Positions 35,101-45,316 of a stretch of 64,000 bases of DNA are shown here, piece by piece. How positions within the stretch are numbered: the first letter of the stretch is position 1; each line of letters starts with the position of its first letter. The stretch is from NCBI GenBank assembly GCA_032622095.1, contig CP136063.1:204401934-204465933 (forward strand), given 5' to 3'. The stretch comes from Siphonodentalium dalli (lineage: Eukaryota; Mollusca; Scaphopoda; Gadilida; Siphonodentaliidae). A model generated the notes under the pieces. The model was not told where the DNA came from and ran no database searches. It saw nothing but the letters and a program-made list of their open reading frames with translations. A program made the position numbers and the translations under genes.

Positions 35101-36380
35101 GTCGACATGCGACATTTTGAAACAAAAGCAATTAATTGCCACAAACTAGGGTCCAGGAATATATTTAAAATACTCGCGTTTCTTGTCTTTCCGCGGAAGT
35201 GGTAAAGATTCGCCTGCCATGGAGATTTCCAACCGAAGTCTTGTCTGCGAGTCTGACTTCGGCTTCTCGGCGCCAACATTTTGGAACAATGACGTCACGA
35301 AGTCACGCGACCCCCGCGTGCCGCCAAAGATAGGTTACATCTTCCTGGACCCCTCGCTGCGTGATCGGCCTATCGACTGAATACCTGATACTAGGCGCAA
35401 ACATTTAATTATAACCGATTCATTCGCTTCTTTCAAGTGCATGGATTGGGAAACGGACAACAAGTCTCAGCCTTTTCCGACGACATTCGGCAAGTTCCTT
35501 GTTACGTGCGCTCGCGCAACAGTATGGCGATCAGACGGTTTTGAACCTTGGTGTCGCTCTACTCCGTTTCACTCCATGACGTCACCAAAAACGACGTAAA
35601 ACCTCGTGGCGTTCTGACATTTTTACTGTGCCGCGTTTTTGCTATGTTTATTTTATGTGTTTTCGATTATTTGTTTGTCGCCGATTTCGCCATTTGTCGG
35701 GATTCCCTGTTTCTATATTTAAAACTGGCATGCTCGTAGTGAGCCTCGGTTTCGATTTTTTCTCCCAGGTCAAAATACGTCAGAGTTATGACAATAATAG
35801 ATCGACCTACTTTTTCTCCATCAGAACTCTACATCAAAGAGTCTATAGACTCCTTCGGGACCTACCTAGACTTCATTTGGGTATTTTTACTTATATTTGG
35901 GAGGTTTGATCGTTTTTGGTTCGTGCGAAGACCTCTTTTTATCATGCGGGAAAAGACATTCAAAACGCGATTTCGTAATTCGACGCAATTGGCTGCATAG
36001 CCTAACCTTCAACCGAGTTCCGGGTCACATACGACGAATGACGTATCACAACACAAAACGCATTGGTTGACATCGTTTGAAGAGTTTATTGTTACATCCT
36101 TTCGGCAACATGGATTTGGTTTTAATTAAATGATTAATATTGTAATTTGCCTTTTATCTGTGATGAAATGCGAAATGGTAATTGTCTTGTTTTGCTAACA
36201 TTAAATTAAATTACATAAATTAAGTAAAATACAGGGAAATTATTTTTTAATTATTACCTTGTTGCGCACGTTGGCATCTCTCTGAGTGCATTTTAGTTTC
36301 TTTTTGGTGTCGGGAGTTACATAATTGCAGTAGGGTCCTCAAGCTAATCGGCCGTAGCTCTTTACATAAAACATCACCAG
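35101..36380. other. Non-coding stretch
   Basis: Overlapping plus-strand frames at 35548-36000 in all three phases, none with a recognisable domain. Confidence 0.4.
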
Positions 36381-36440
36381 CAATACGCTCAATTGTAAAT
36401 ATTTACTTCTCGATTCGGGACGCAGATATCGGCGACTATA
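36381..36440 (-). repeat. Inverted fragment of the 21.7/22.9-kb dispersed repeat
   Basis: 'aaatatttacttctcgattcgggacgc..atcggcga' is the reverse complement of 'tcgccgattgttgcgtcccgaatcgagatg' at 21705, with small changes. Confidence 0.65.
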
Positions 36441-36649
36441 CAACAAACCCATTTGTCATGGAGGGCCGCTGGATTTAATTAATCTATCATAATGACAGTG
36501 TCTTCTATCAGTTTGGATTTAAATAAAACACAAACGAAACAAAACACAAGATGTCAGCATAACTCACTTTCTAACAATCGTGTGTGGAGGTACTCACAAG
36601 TGAGTCAGCACTTCTCCTTCTTCCCCCGGGCGGACAGCTCGGGTGACCC

Positions 36650-37318
36650 GTACACTCGTATGGTTACAGGTTGTACAAAATCGGTCCACCATGATAGGTT
36701 GCTCTTTGAACTCGAATGGGAGAAGCTGGACAGTAGGCGGTATGTTAAACGAATGAGTATATTTTACGATATTGCAAACAGCAAAGCCCCCGCCTACTTA
36801 ACTCGGCTTCTTCCGTCAAAGGTTAAGGATAACTGATTACGAACTGCGAAATACATCAAATTTATATCGTCCCATTTCAAATAGCAAATGAACAGATAAC
36901 ACTTTCTTCCCCATATGCGTTATGGATTGGAACAAATTGGCGGACAATATGAATAACACAAAAAAAAAAACAAACAAACAAACAAACAAACACAGGATGA
37001 AGCATTCCACTCGATAGGTTAGTAACTAAGCCATTCCAACTACCAACATGTTTTTCATATGGTAAACGGCTATTAAACATCCTTCATTGTAAACAGTGGT
37101 GTGAATGTGTTAATCTCCAAGCTGATAAACTTAAAAATTATATAGCAATTTCTGCTACAGGTAGGTGTGGACATTCTGTGGCGAATGCTTTCCACTATTT
37201 TTTTGAATGCCAACCACACTTTGAAGAAAGAATTACACGCCGTAATAATCTTCTGCGCTTTAATATACAGTCTGTTATGGCACTTATATTTGGGGACCCG
37301 CACTTCGAACAATTATAA
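36650..37318 (+). pseudogene. Non-LTR (LINE) reverse transcriptase C-terminus, broken
   Basis: The first frame gives 'TRMVTGCTKSVHHDRLLFEL' followed by 'EWEKLDSRRYVKRMSIFYDI', the conserved block C-terminal of the RT thumb (aaRivTGat...L..ElgWe.L..RR). After 36832 the frame shifts to one with 'DYELRNTSNL' and 'FFPICVMDWNKLADNM' (the FFP..i.dWNkL block), and shifts again to a CG...H.FF.C..~R element (RCGHSVANAFHYFFECQPHF, 37170-37230). No palm or endonuclease sequence was found. It is a third, distinct LINE lineage from those at 8.2 and 44.5/58.7 kb. Confidence 0.8.
36961..36993. repeat. A-rich run and AAAC microsatellite
   Basis: An A run followed by six 'aaac'-type units, interrupting the LINE fragment. 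Confidence 0.85.
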
Positions 37319-38099
37319 ACTGAACATATCTTTCAAGCTGTGCAAAATTACTGCCGAGATACGACTCAAGAGGAAAATCCGACAAAGTTCTGTTACGGCG
37401 CTCGAATCATTTGAATGCAAATTGTACAAATGTTAACAATGCACCATGAGGTACATGTATCACATTTAAAACAGCTACTTGAAATCATTCATGAAATTAT
37501 TTAGAATTGGTGGGGTGCTGAGACTATACACTATACTTCCAATAATATACAATGATCCACTGTCTGTATACACTTGTACATTATGTTATACCTATCGTGT
37601 TGACAACCCACATTATTATGTACCGGTGTTAAGACGGAAATTGGGAGAGGGGGTTATGTATAAGTGGATCGCACTTGTCCTCCAATCCCAATATGTATTG
37701 TTATATACTTATTGGTAATAAATATGTTTAAAGGAATACGGTCCTGAAAAAAAACAATAATATTTTCTTTCAATATACCGATAATATATATATATAAAAT
37801 GTCCATTGGGCGCATATAATCTAATATTCGGCCATAACGAAAACATCGCCGTTCTCGTAATTAACTGTCTTTATCGTGTTATTATTATTATATGCATCGC
37901 GAGGTGCTGTTACTATAAAGCCATGCCTGTATATTATTCAGTTTGGCGCGCATTTATCTATATAAACACGTGCTCGTATTTATATATTTTTTTTCGTTAC
38001 CGGGATAGTCCAAGTTATATTCTATATTATATATTCATATAAAGATTGCATATATATGCGAAGACTTGCACAGTTATTAGGCAATTATCATCTCGTAAA
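37319..38099. other. AT-rich stretch without a gene
   Basis: Short frames only (37479-37718, 37806-38042 plus). Confidence 0.45.
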
Positions 38100-38935
38100 C
38101 ATTCCAAATTCCAGATGCCCTTAGTCGTGTGTGAATAAAGAGCGTTTCGTTTTATTTATTGTAACGCGGTAGAAAAAAAAAATCGGTTTATTGCTGTCGG
38201 ATTTAATCATTTATAATCAATTCAGTCATTACCAATATGATATGATAAATTCATTTTTTCTTGGTTATGAATCATGTATATATTAGGGCAATATGGTGTT
38301 TATATATATTTCGGAATATTGCTTCCCACACCCCAACAATCTTGCCGACTGTCACTGCTGGAACTTCACTGCGTCTATATATGCATGGTTATTGGCCTAT
38401 AAAATTGGCACTCTAGCGATGCGGTCTATTGAATATCCAGGTCATAACTCGACCTATGTGTCAATTACGCATAACAATAGGATTATAAAATATATAAACG
38501 TTCGCCGTGGTTCGTTTAAACACCCAATCATATATAACACTTTTTGAAGGAGCGATAATAATCCAGTTTAATATGTAATCACATATACAAGCACTCTTTA
38601 TTCGAAATATATCGCAATAGTGAACGCTCTTTATTGCGTCAAGGTAAAGTGACTCGACTTAGAACAATTGTCATTGTGAGTGTTTATTGATTACACAAAT
38701 ACAGGTCAATACAATCATGTACACGAATTTCCGATATGCATGCTTTATATAGCCTTCCAAGTCATAGCTATTCCCGCTTTATTAAACTCTTTTTATTCGT
38801 ACCATATTAGGAAAACTATTAACATGGCACGCTCTTTATTGAAGGAAATGGGGACTCGACTTAGAACAGTTGATAGATTTATGTATGTATTCGTAACCAT
38901 GACTGACTCGTCAAACTAAACGCTCTTTATTTGGT
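38100..38935. repeat. Cluster of 'ataaagagcgt' words
   Basis: 'aataaagagcgtt' at 38136 and, inverted, 'acgctctttatt' or near variants at 38587, 38621, 38828 and 38922. The same word is internal to the TTAA MITE family (19117, 28597, 31549, 53887). 'ggactcgacttagaaca' accompanies two of them (38653, 38852). Probably decayed relatives of that MITE. Confidence 0.55.
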
Positions 38936-39112
38936 GTATGTAATCGGTTTCTGATTTTGCGCAACGGGTTTCCCACAGGAATCCCGCCAAATGTCACGTA
39001 AACGATCATCGTTTGGAAATGAATACAGCATTATACCTAACCGAGAGTCAATAGTCCGGCCACAGCCGAAAACACTGCTTTTATATGGCATTGTCAAGAA
39101 TGAATGATTGTA

Positions 39113-39248
39113 AATACGGGAAAAGTATTGATATACAAAATATACAGTGACATATATACAACATCGCGAACACGCACCCGAATACGGGAAAAGTATTGAT
39201 ATACAAAATATACAGTGACATATATACAACATCGCGAACACGCACCCG
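39113..39248. repeat. 68-bp perfect tandem duplication
   Basis: 'aatacgggaaaagtattgat' at 39113 and 39181, each followed by the same 48 bases up to 'cgaacacgcacccg'. The minus ORF 38927-39241 owes its internal repeat to this. Confidence 0.95.
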
Positions 39249-39719
39249 AATAAAGTTCACGTGCCGGCTCGGGTTTTCTTAAGCTTTATTTTTGACACGA
39301 AAGTGTTATCTACCCCGCTCAATCGGCCTTCTATAGTTTTTTGTCAAAACATTACCTTCCAAACAGCACTTAAGACATATCACAAGTGAAGATAACTCAC
39401 CGCGCGATGACAATTCACCATGTGTACCCAATGCTATTGATATGCCCCGCAGTAATTAATTACACTATCGCGCTGATAATTAACTCCGACTCCGATTCCC
39501 TGTTTTCACTTAGTTTACCTCGCTTGACGTCATGCGAGGTTTTGCGACGGAGATAGCCGACAACCGATGGTGGTATTATTTATTTATTTCTCTGCTTATT
39601 TATTACGCGATTTTTATGGGACTTGGATCATTGTTCACAATAGGGGTGGCTTTCCGATGGAGTTTTGTTGTTTCATGGGGATAGTCATCCTTTAAACCAA
39701 ACTCGGTTAGGTATTATTC
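39249..39719. other. Non-coding stretch
   Basis: Nothing recognised. Confidence 0.45.
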
Positions 39720-40000
39720 CTCATGGGGAGTGGTGTCGCGGTGATCGCATGGTATCCATAGGGTCGTGGTCCGGTTTTACCGCTTGTTTGTCCGTCTGTC
39801 CGTCCGTCCGTCCGTCTGTAGACACTTTACGCATGGTGCTATATCTGACCTCTTTTCACGCTGATTGGTGCCAAATGTTGTGTATGCATTTCTCCGCACT
39901 AAATACAGTTCGAAATCCGATATATTTTCCAGGATTATGGCCCATTGCCATTGAAATCATGCATGCTTCGACAATTCCACCATTTTCAGCTGTTAGGTTC
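39720..40000 (+). mobile_element. Mollusc-type repeat with GTCC run
   Basis: A GTCC/GTCT run at 39788-39822 is followed by 'gtgctatatctgacctc' and 'ccaggattatggcccattgc', the same layout as 16367-16786 on the other strand. The 148-codon ORF 39665-40111 spans it and is not a gene. Confidence 0.5.
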
Positions 40001-40531
40001 CATAAACTTGGTCTGAGTTCTCAACGCACGACTATAGATCGAGTTCGATTATGGTTTGATCCGATATTCTTCATGCCGTTCTGCCCCTTTGATTATTTTC
40101 TTCCTGTCTAACCATATATCTTAGTTACATAGTATGCACTGTCCCGGCAGTCTGTTATAAAACCGGTTTACAATGCCATACAGTTCTTCCCCACATGTGT
40201 GTTGGCCATCATATGCGATATCATTGAGGGGAAGGTTTCTGCTATCATTTTTTTACGCATGGTTATTTCCATTGCAGCTTAGAGGCCTAACCTGGTTTTA
40301 CTGTTTAGTAGCATTACTGTTGGTGGTTAATGCAGTGATTGTGTTAAGTAGATGGTTGGTTGCATCAGCTACCCTAGTTGGTGTGGGCGCTCGCCATGAT
40401 GTACCGGTGGGTTGTGGTGCATCATACGGTGGTCTCCGGGCTATAACGGTCGTCACCCGGTACGGCGTGCTGGCCGGGGCGTCGGTTACGCCTCTTTTTA
40501 TGACCTTAGTACTTGTTTTCTCCTTTTTTTC
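40001..40531. other. Leader of the GC-rich block, intron-like end
   Basis: Base composition rises in GC from about 40380. The stretch ends in a pyrimidine-rich tract and AG immediately before ATG 40533 ('ttttttcag|atgcc'), which resembles a 3' splice site. The 193-codon frame 40173-40754 overlaps the next frame and looks secondary. Confidence 0.35.
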
Positions 40532-40532
40532 A

Positions 40533-41015
40533 GATGCCAAAAGCGACAGCAATGACCAGACACCGTTTAGTACCCGATGTCCCGGTGGCAGTGGTTGGGC
40601 CATCGCGGGGGACCAGGCATGCATTACCAGCCGGCGTCCCTGCCCGTTCGAAGGGGATGCCCGCCAGGAGTGGTCCATATTCTACGGCCGCGCCTTCAAT
40701 TGTTCGTCCCGTACGGCCGCGGGTCACGCGTGTGCCTGGCAGTGTGCGTCATAGGTCGGTGCGGTCGACTCCAGCGTCATCGGTTGTTGCGTGATCGTCG
40801 TGTGGTCGGGTGCGTGCTGTGGTCATGTCCGAGGAGGTTGCATCGGTCGCTGCTTCGGCCGATATTCGCGGGGACGACGAGCAGGGTGTTTTCCGGGTCA
40901 GTATAGCGGGCCTCTCCTCTCAATCCCGTTAGTGCTTTCTGCAGAGGACAAGGCGCGTCTGGCTCCAAAGTTGCAGGACGCATGGCTGGGACTTGGTGGC
41001 ATCGTCTCCCGTTAA
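40533..41015 (+). pseudogene. ORF1 remnant upstream of the tyrosine recombinase
   Basis: From ATG 40533 a GC-rich frame encodes a Pro/Arg/Ala/Ser-rich, basic N-terminal region (MPKATAMTRHRLVPDVPVAV and so on) to a TGA at 40792. The same frame then reopens (MSEEVASVAASADIRGDDEQ). A frame change near 40920-40935 gives 'LSAEDKARLAPKLQDAWLGL' to the stop at 41015. Such basic ORFs precede recombinase genes in YR retrotransposons and some Cryptons. Codon-like composition continues into the recombinase, suggesting one element. Function unknown. Confidence 0.45.
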
Positions 41016-41140
41016 ACCCACCCTCTTCTATAATCATTTAGCACACTATACGTGTTAAACCCATCCTCTTCTATAATCATTTAGCACCCTATACGTGTTA
41101 AACCCACCCTCTTCTATAATCATTTAGCACCCTATATACA
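41013..41140. repeat. 43-bp tandem repeat, 3 copies
   Basis: 'taaacccaccctcttctata' + 'atcatttagcaccctatacg' + 'tgt', starting about 41014, 41057 and 41100, the last shortened. It lies between the ORF1 remnant and the recombinase. Confidence 0.9.
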
Positions 41141-41405
41141 CATGTCTTAGCTCGTTGAGTTGAAAAAGTAAATACTGGAGTGTTATTACGCTAAATAATA
41201 TAATATCTATGTTCAGGGTAAACACACCAGCCCCTCCCAAAATGGGCCGCATCCTCAGCATTGTATGGGGTTCAAGTTTTTTTTCTCAAATTTTCCTCGG
41301 ACTCATTCTTTTTTATTATAATATACAAAAATGTGACAACAATAACGTTTGCTTTAAAAATAGGGTCCCTCGTCGGCTTTAGGACAGCCACAGACTTACG
41401 CTACC
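41141..41405. other. AT-rich spacer, intron-like
   Basis: Low-GC, T-rich stretch between two GC-rich coding remnants, ending 'aaaaatag|ggtccc'. It may be an intron or an insertion. Confidence 0.35.
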
Positions 41406-42392
41406 GTGGCTTCTGATCTCGATATTCCACCGGCTGGCCCCATGGGCCGACCCGGAACAGACTCCGTTGCCTTCGTCGCTGACCATCGACACCTTGTGGG
41501 AACTATGACTCGGTTACTCGATGCTGCCCTTACTTGTTCATCTCGGCAGTATACGCCCGGCAATGGGGTTTTTTGTTCAGTTTGCTTCCCGCTTTAACGT
41601 CCGACCATATCCGCCCGTTAACGTGAGCACACTGGGGCTCTTTCTCGCACATCTTTTCCAGATCGGGTATAGCACCGCCACGGTGCGTAGTGTTTTGTCG
41701 GTCATCGCACATCAGCACAATATTCAGGGCTTAGCGACTCCCACTACACATTTCCGGATTCACAAAATGCTCGCGGGCTTTCAACGCTTGCGCCCGAGCG
41801 GCGACACGCGCCGACCAATTACTGTTCCCATGTTACACTCTATGATCGCTGTATTGCCCTGTTGCGTGGCATCATACACGGAATTGTCCTTTTCCGCGCA
41901 CTATTCGTATTCGCGTTCTACGCGCTGGCCCGTATCGGCGAAATGTGCACTTCACTCTCTGCCCCTCATCTAACTGTCCTGCTCGTTTCCGATGTCACGG
42001 TCACGCCCGCCTCCATCGACATCTGCTTCCGACATTTCAAGCACTGAGTTAATAGATTGCCCCAAGTGGTCGCTATTGGCCAGTTACCGGATCCCACATT
42101 TTGTCCGCATAGACTCATTTCCGTCTTCACTAAACATCGCGTTTCGACGGCGGGCCCCTTCTTCTGCTCACCGGACGGTCGGGGCATAACACGGGCGCAT
42201 TTCAATGCCGTTCTCCAGAGAGTGTTGTCAATTCTGCGATTGGATGACCGGGATTTCAAGTCTCACTCCTTTCGGATAGGAGGGGCGTGCCTGGCAGCAT
42301 CGCGGGGTTACTCCGATGAACAAATCCGGATGCTCGGGCGCTGGAACTCCGACGCGTTTCGTACGTACATCCGGCATCCGCCGTTGTCATAA
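41406..42392 (+). pseudogene. Tyrosine recombinase of DIRS/Crypton-like element, broken
   Basis: A tyrosine recombinase joins DNA through a covalent phosphotyrosine. Three frames carry consecutive parts. First: an N-terminal core-binding domain from ATG 41406 (TRLLDAALTCSSRQYTPGNG); a T-homopolymer at ~41570 shifts the frame. Second: the helices 'STLGLFLAHLFQIGYSTATV' and 'RSVLSVIAHQHNIQGLATPT' with 'DTRRPITVPML'. A second shift near 41880 leads to the catalytic domain: box-I arginine in ALARIGEM (41931), then 'FRHFKH' followed by a TGA at 42045 where relatives have serine. Third: HSFRIGGA (HxxR, 42264-42275), GRW (W 42342) and YIR (Tyr 42366). All active-site positions remain. No RT or RNase H was seen beside it. 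Confidence 0.85.
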
Positions 42393-42810
42393 CAAGAGTT
42401 CCGCGATTGCCCGTTTCCGTTCGTGCGTCTGGCCACCCTCGTATAGCAGTCATAGCGGCCGAGCTGGCACCCTTCCATCAATGCCGGGCGTCGTTATCTG
42501 CAGTTCCGTTTGCCGACTCGACGGGCACGCACAGCCCGATTTCCGCAACTGGGAGGGGTTTGGCGGGGTTATCCGGCCTGTAAGTCGTGTCGCAGCACGC
42601 GTGGGGGATCTCGCTGCCTGGTCTCTCCCTGTCCTTTTTTTCCTGTTTTCCGACCCCCCCCCCCCCTATTTTTCTGTACCAAGCTGCGCCCGAGCGTTGT
42701 CCGCGTATGCGCTACCCAGTTTACATGTACTTCATGGCCCCGTTTCCGTTTCATGTCCGACCGACGTCCGCCCCCTGCCTCTGCTGGTGGTGCGCAATGG
42801 TTGCACTGGT
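42393..42810. other. GC-rich tail downstream of the recombinase
   Basis: Still GC-rich and open in more than one frame (42316-42903, 42510-42842 plus), with a C run at about 42653-42666. It may contain the end of an element ORF, but no domain is recognised. Confidence 0.35.
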
Positions 42811-43435
42811 TGCACTGTGCTAGTGATGGTTTTTTTGGTTGATAATTGTAGCGCCGGTTTCACTGTTCCAGTGATGGTTTTTTATTTGGTGGTTAATATT
42901 TAATTTTTTTTTAAGCGCTCATCAGTCTCTGGTGGCGCCGGTTTCACTGTTCCAGGATGGTTTGTGTTTTCTTTTTCACTGTTACAGTGATAGTTTTTTT
43001 TTGGTTATTCTTCACTATTGATTTTTTGGTGATTCACTTTTATAGTGATGGTTATTTGGTTGCGCTCACCAGTCTATGGTAGCGCTGGTTTCACTGTTAC
43101 AGTGATGGTTTTTTGGTGGTTAATATTTTTTTTTTTTTAGCGCTCATCAGTCTCTGGTGGCGCCGGTTTCACTGTTTCAGTGACGGTTTTTTGGTGGTTA
43201 ATATATTTTTTTTTTCAGCGCTCATCAGTCTCTGGTATCGCCGGTTTCACTGTTCCAGTGATGGTTTGTGTTTTCTTTTTCGCTGTTACAGTGATAGTTT
43301 TTTTTTGGTTATTCTTCACTATTGGTTTTTTGGTTAATTTTTTTTCCGCGCTCATCAGTCTCTGGTAGCGACGGTTTCACTTTTATAGTGACTATTTTTG
43401 GTGTTTTATTTTCAGCGCTAATCAGTCTCTGGGGT
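42811..43435. repeat. Array of CACTGTTACAGTG palindromes and 'gcgctcatcagtctctgg' words
   Basis: Repeats of about 78 bases or multiples: 'ggtttcactgttncagtgatggttttttggtggtt' then a T-rich stretch then 'agcgctcatcagtctctggt'. The palindrome (perfect form CACTGTTACAGTG, e.g. 43091-43105) or a near variant occurs about ten times, the second word about six times. It directly follows the recombinase block. ORFs here are low-complexity. Confidence 0.85.
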
Positions 43436-43764
43436 TGCAGTGGGTTTTTCTCATTTCCGTAATTTGCGTAATTTTACACTTTCTTTTTATAGGTGGGTTC
43501 TTTTCTCAGTCTTTATACTGGTTTTTTTTATTGGCTTCTGGTGGGTGTATGCCGAGCTCGCGTCCAACACTTCACTCGGCAAGTGGCGTGGTACACCCAG
43601 GTTGCATATTGTTCAATCGGGGCCGCGCCACATGCCGATGGTTGTGTTAATTTCGGTAATTCGATTAAAGAATTGCCATTACGCAAATATGTCTTAGTCT
43701 TTAATTATTTAGCCCAACAGTGGTACCCAGGGAATTGTCGTAAAGTAGGGAGATAGGATATAAA
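43436..43764. other. Right end of the 11.46-kb segment
   Basis: 43540-43640 is again GC-rich and open in three frames (43435-43650, 43440-43697, 43493-43756 plus); no domain recognised. Ends 'gggagataggatataaa' against the minisatellite. Confidence 0.4.
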
Positions 43765-45316
43765 TGGGACAGTATACACCTAGTGATTTGTGAGTGTGTG
43801 TTATATGGGAGATTCTTTCATGTGATTAAATATTTGTGTTCAACTATAGGACACACGCCGGTGTAGAAATGAAAGATAGAAGTGTTCACGGGAACCGTGA
43901 AATGCTCCATGTAAAATTTTATATAAAAACACAACTTAAATACACTACTTCGCCACGTGACGATCTGTAGGCCTATAAATTGTTATTTCCTTCCCATGAC
44001 TTATTTCCTCTCATAGTGCCTTTCGGAAAAGCATCCTGCTATTCTAAAATGATCGAGATTGAAAAATAATGTGATCTGTAATTTACCGAGTGCAATTGCC
44101 CGCAGCAGATTCATTGCAGATTTCTGAAAAGTACTTAAAGTGGGGACTGTACACTAAATACAGCCATGTATATGACCATCTCATATTATACTCAACAGAA
44201 TATGTGCAACAAATGAATGAATTTGAGCCAGGATAAGTGCAAAATACATCATGTGCTCTACGAACGATGTAAACAACATGGTAATTATAATGAAAATGAG
44301 TTTATGGCTAGAAATTAAATTAATTAACGAATTAAAGCTGCTATATGTCATTTTGGGTGAAAAAATTAATCTCGATCTCGGACGATTTGTTAACATACTA
44401 TATAAGGCAACAGTATGCCGACTATATGCATTTGGTTATCGTGCTGGCTATAAGATTAGTTTGAAGTTGCCGTATGGATTCTGAATGATCTAAAGCAATG
44501 GGAGCCGCGACAATTGTTGAGGTTGACAGCCATAAACACCTGGGACTTACTTTCGACAACATGGGCTCATGTGGTATCCACATCAGATCTATGCTTGATA
44601 AAGCATGGAGTCGAGTAAATTTAGTACATAGAAACAGGCTAAGCAGAGTAACGCTTGAAAAAATACATTACACATTTGTCCGACCAATACTGGAATATGC
44701 CTCCCCTGTGTGGGATAACTGCCCTAATTAGGTTCAGTACGAAATGGCCCGAGTAGTAACAGGTGCAACCATCAGTACGAGTAATGCGCGTCTTTTATCA
44801 GAAACTAGATGGGTACCCCTCTCCTCAAATCGTAGAAAACACAAGCTATGTCAATTTTTTTTAAATGATACGGGGAACTGCTCCATCAATTTAAAGAAAT
44901 TATGTACGACCAATCCAGGCAAATAATTCCGGATATAACTTCAGATTTGAACATATAAGACTACCCTCGAATATTAACTATGACTATTATATGGATTCTT
45001 TCTTACCAGCTGCAATTACCGAATGGAACAAACTGCCGGAAACCACCGAGGGCAGCAGTACAATCTAAGACTTCAAAAAGGAACTAAACAGTGACAATAT
45101 ACGTCCACCTGCATAGTTTTATTATAGTAAATGCGTAAATCACATATCCTTCACACCCGAGTTGTGACCTGACAAACAATCATGTAAAACATTTCCCCTT
45201 CTGTTTATGTGGGGAACTTGAGACAACTAATACCACTATCTCCTTGATTGTACATTTTATCAAGAGCCCACTGAGAAGAGAACTATATGATTCTCTACCC
45301 AATGTTGTCCTATCTG
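43765..45316. repeat. Duplicated locus A, right part
   Basis: It begins with one unit of the 41-bp minisatellite, then matches 57970-59548 almost base for base up to 'acccaatgttgtcctatct'. At 45317 a 670-bp repeat copy begins and homology to B ends. Includes a relative of the ~366-bp repeat (43985-44150) and a LINE fragment. Confidence 0.9.
44498..45116 (+). pseudogene. LINE reverse transcriptase C-terminus, copy A
   Basis: It encodes the block after the RT palm: 'VEVDSHKHLGLTFDNMGSCG', 'KIHYTFVRPILEYASPVWDN', 'MARVVTGATISTSNARLLSE' and, after a frame change, 'SFLPAAITEWNKLPETTEGS'. Relative to copy B it lacks 21 bases at 44730/44731, which creates an in-frame TAG, but it keeps eight T at 44857-44864, so its frame continues past the point where copy B stops. 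Both copies share the later frameshift at about 44925 and a TAA before 'DFKKELNSDN'. Confidence 0.85.

Larger units (their letters stand above)
32308..43764. other. 11.46-kb segment present in locus A, absent from locus B
   Basis: Locus B runs straight through the 41/43-bp minisatellite where A has these 11,457 bases. The segment starts 'ataaattttacgaaggaaaa' and ends 'gggagataggatataaa'. I see no terminal inverted repeat and no clear target duplication beyond a shared TATA word. Contents in order: unassigned AT-rich DNA, diverged tandem repeats, a LINE fragment, short duplications, a GTCC repeat and a GC-rich tyrosine-recombinase block with a palindromic tail array. It may be one large insertion, several nested ones, or ancestral DNA lost from B. 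Confidence 0.75.

Noticed and set aside
36492-36650. N-terminal part of the 114-codon ORF ending at 36836.
   Set aside because: Only the C-terminal part matches the LINE RT block; the first ~50 codons show no similarity and are probably fortuitous.
39665-40111. 148-codon plus-strand ORF.
   Set aside because: It runs through a GTCC microsatellite and a mollusc-type repeat; its Ser/Cys/Pro/Val stretch is the translation of that run.
40173-40754. 193-codon plus frame upstream of the recombinase, considered as the main ORF1.
   Set aside because: Its first half is AT-rich and hydrophobic without motif, and its second half overlaps the better-composed frame beginning at 40533 after a splice-like AG.
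42811-43435. Phe/Val-rich ORFs considered as membrane proteins.
   Set aside because: Low-complexity translations of the T-rich palindromic array.
44181-44484. 71- and 77-codon ORFs preceding the LINE fragment (also 58191-58692 in the other locus).
   Set aside because: Shared because the locus is duplicated, but overlapping on opposite strands and without RT motifs; not supported as coding.
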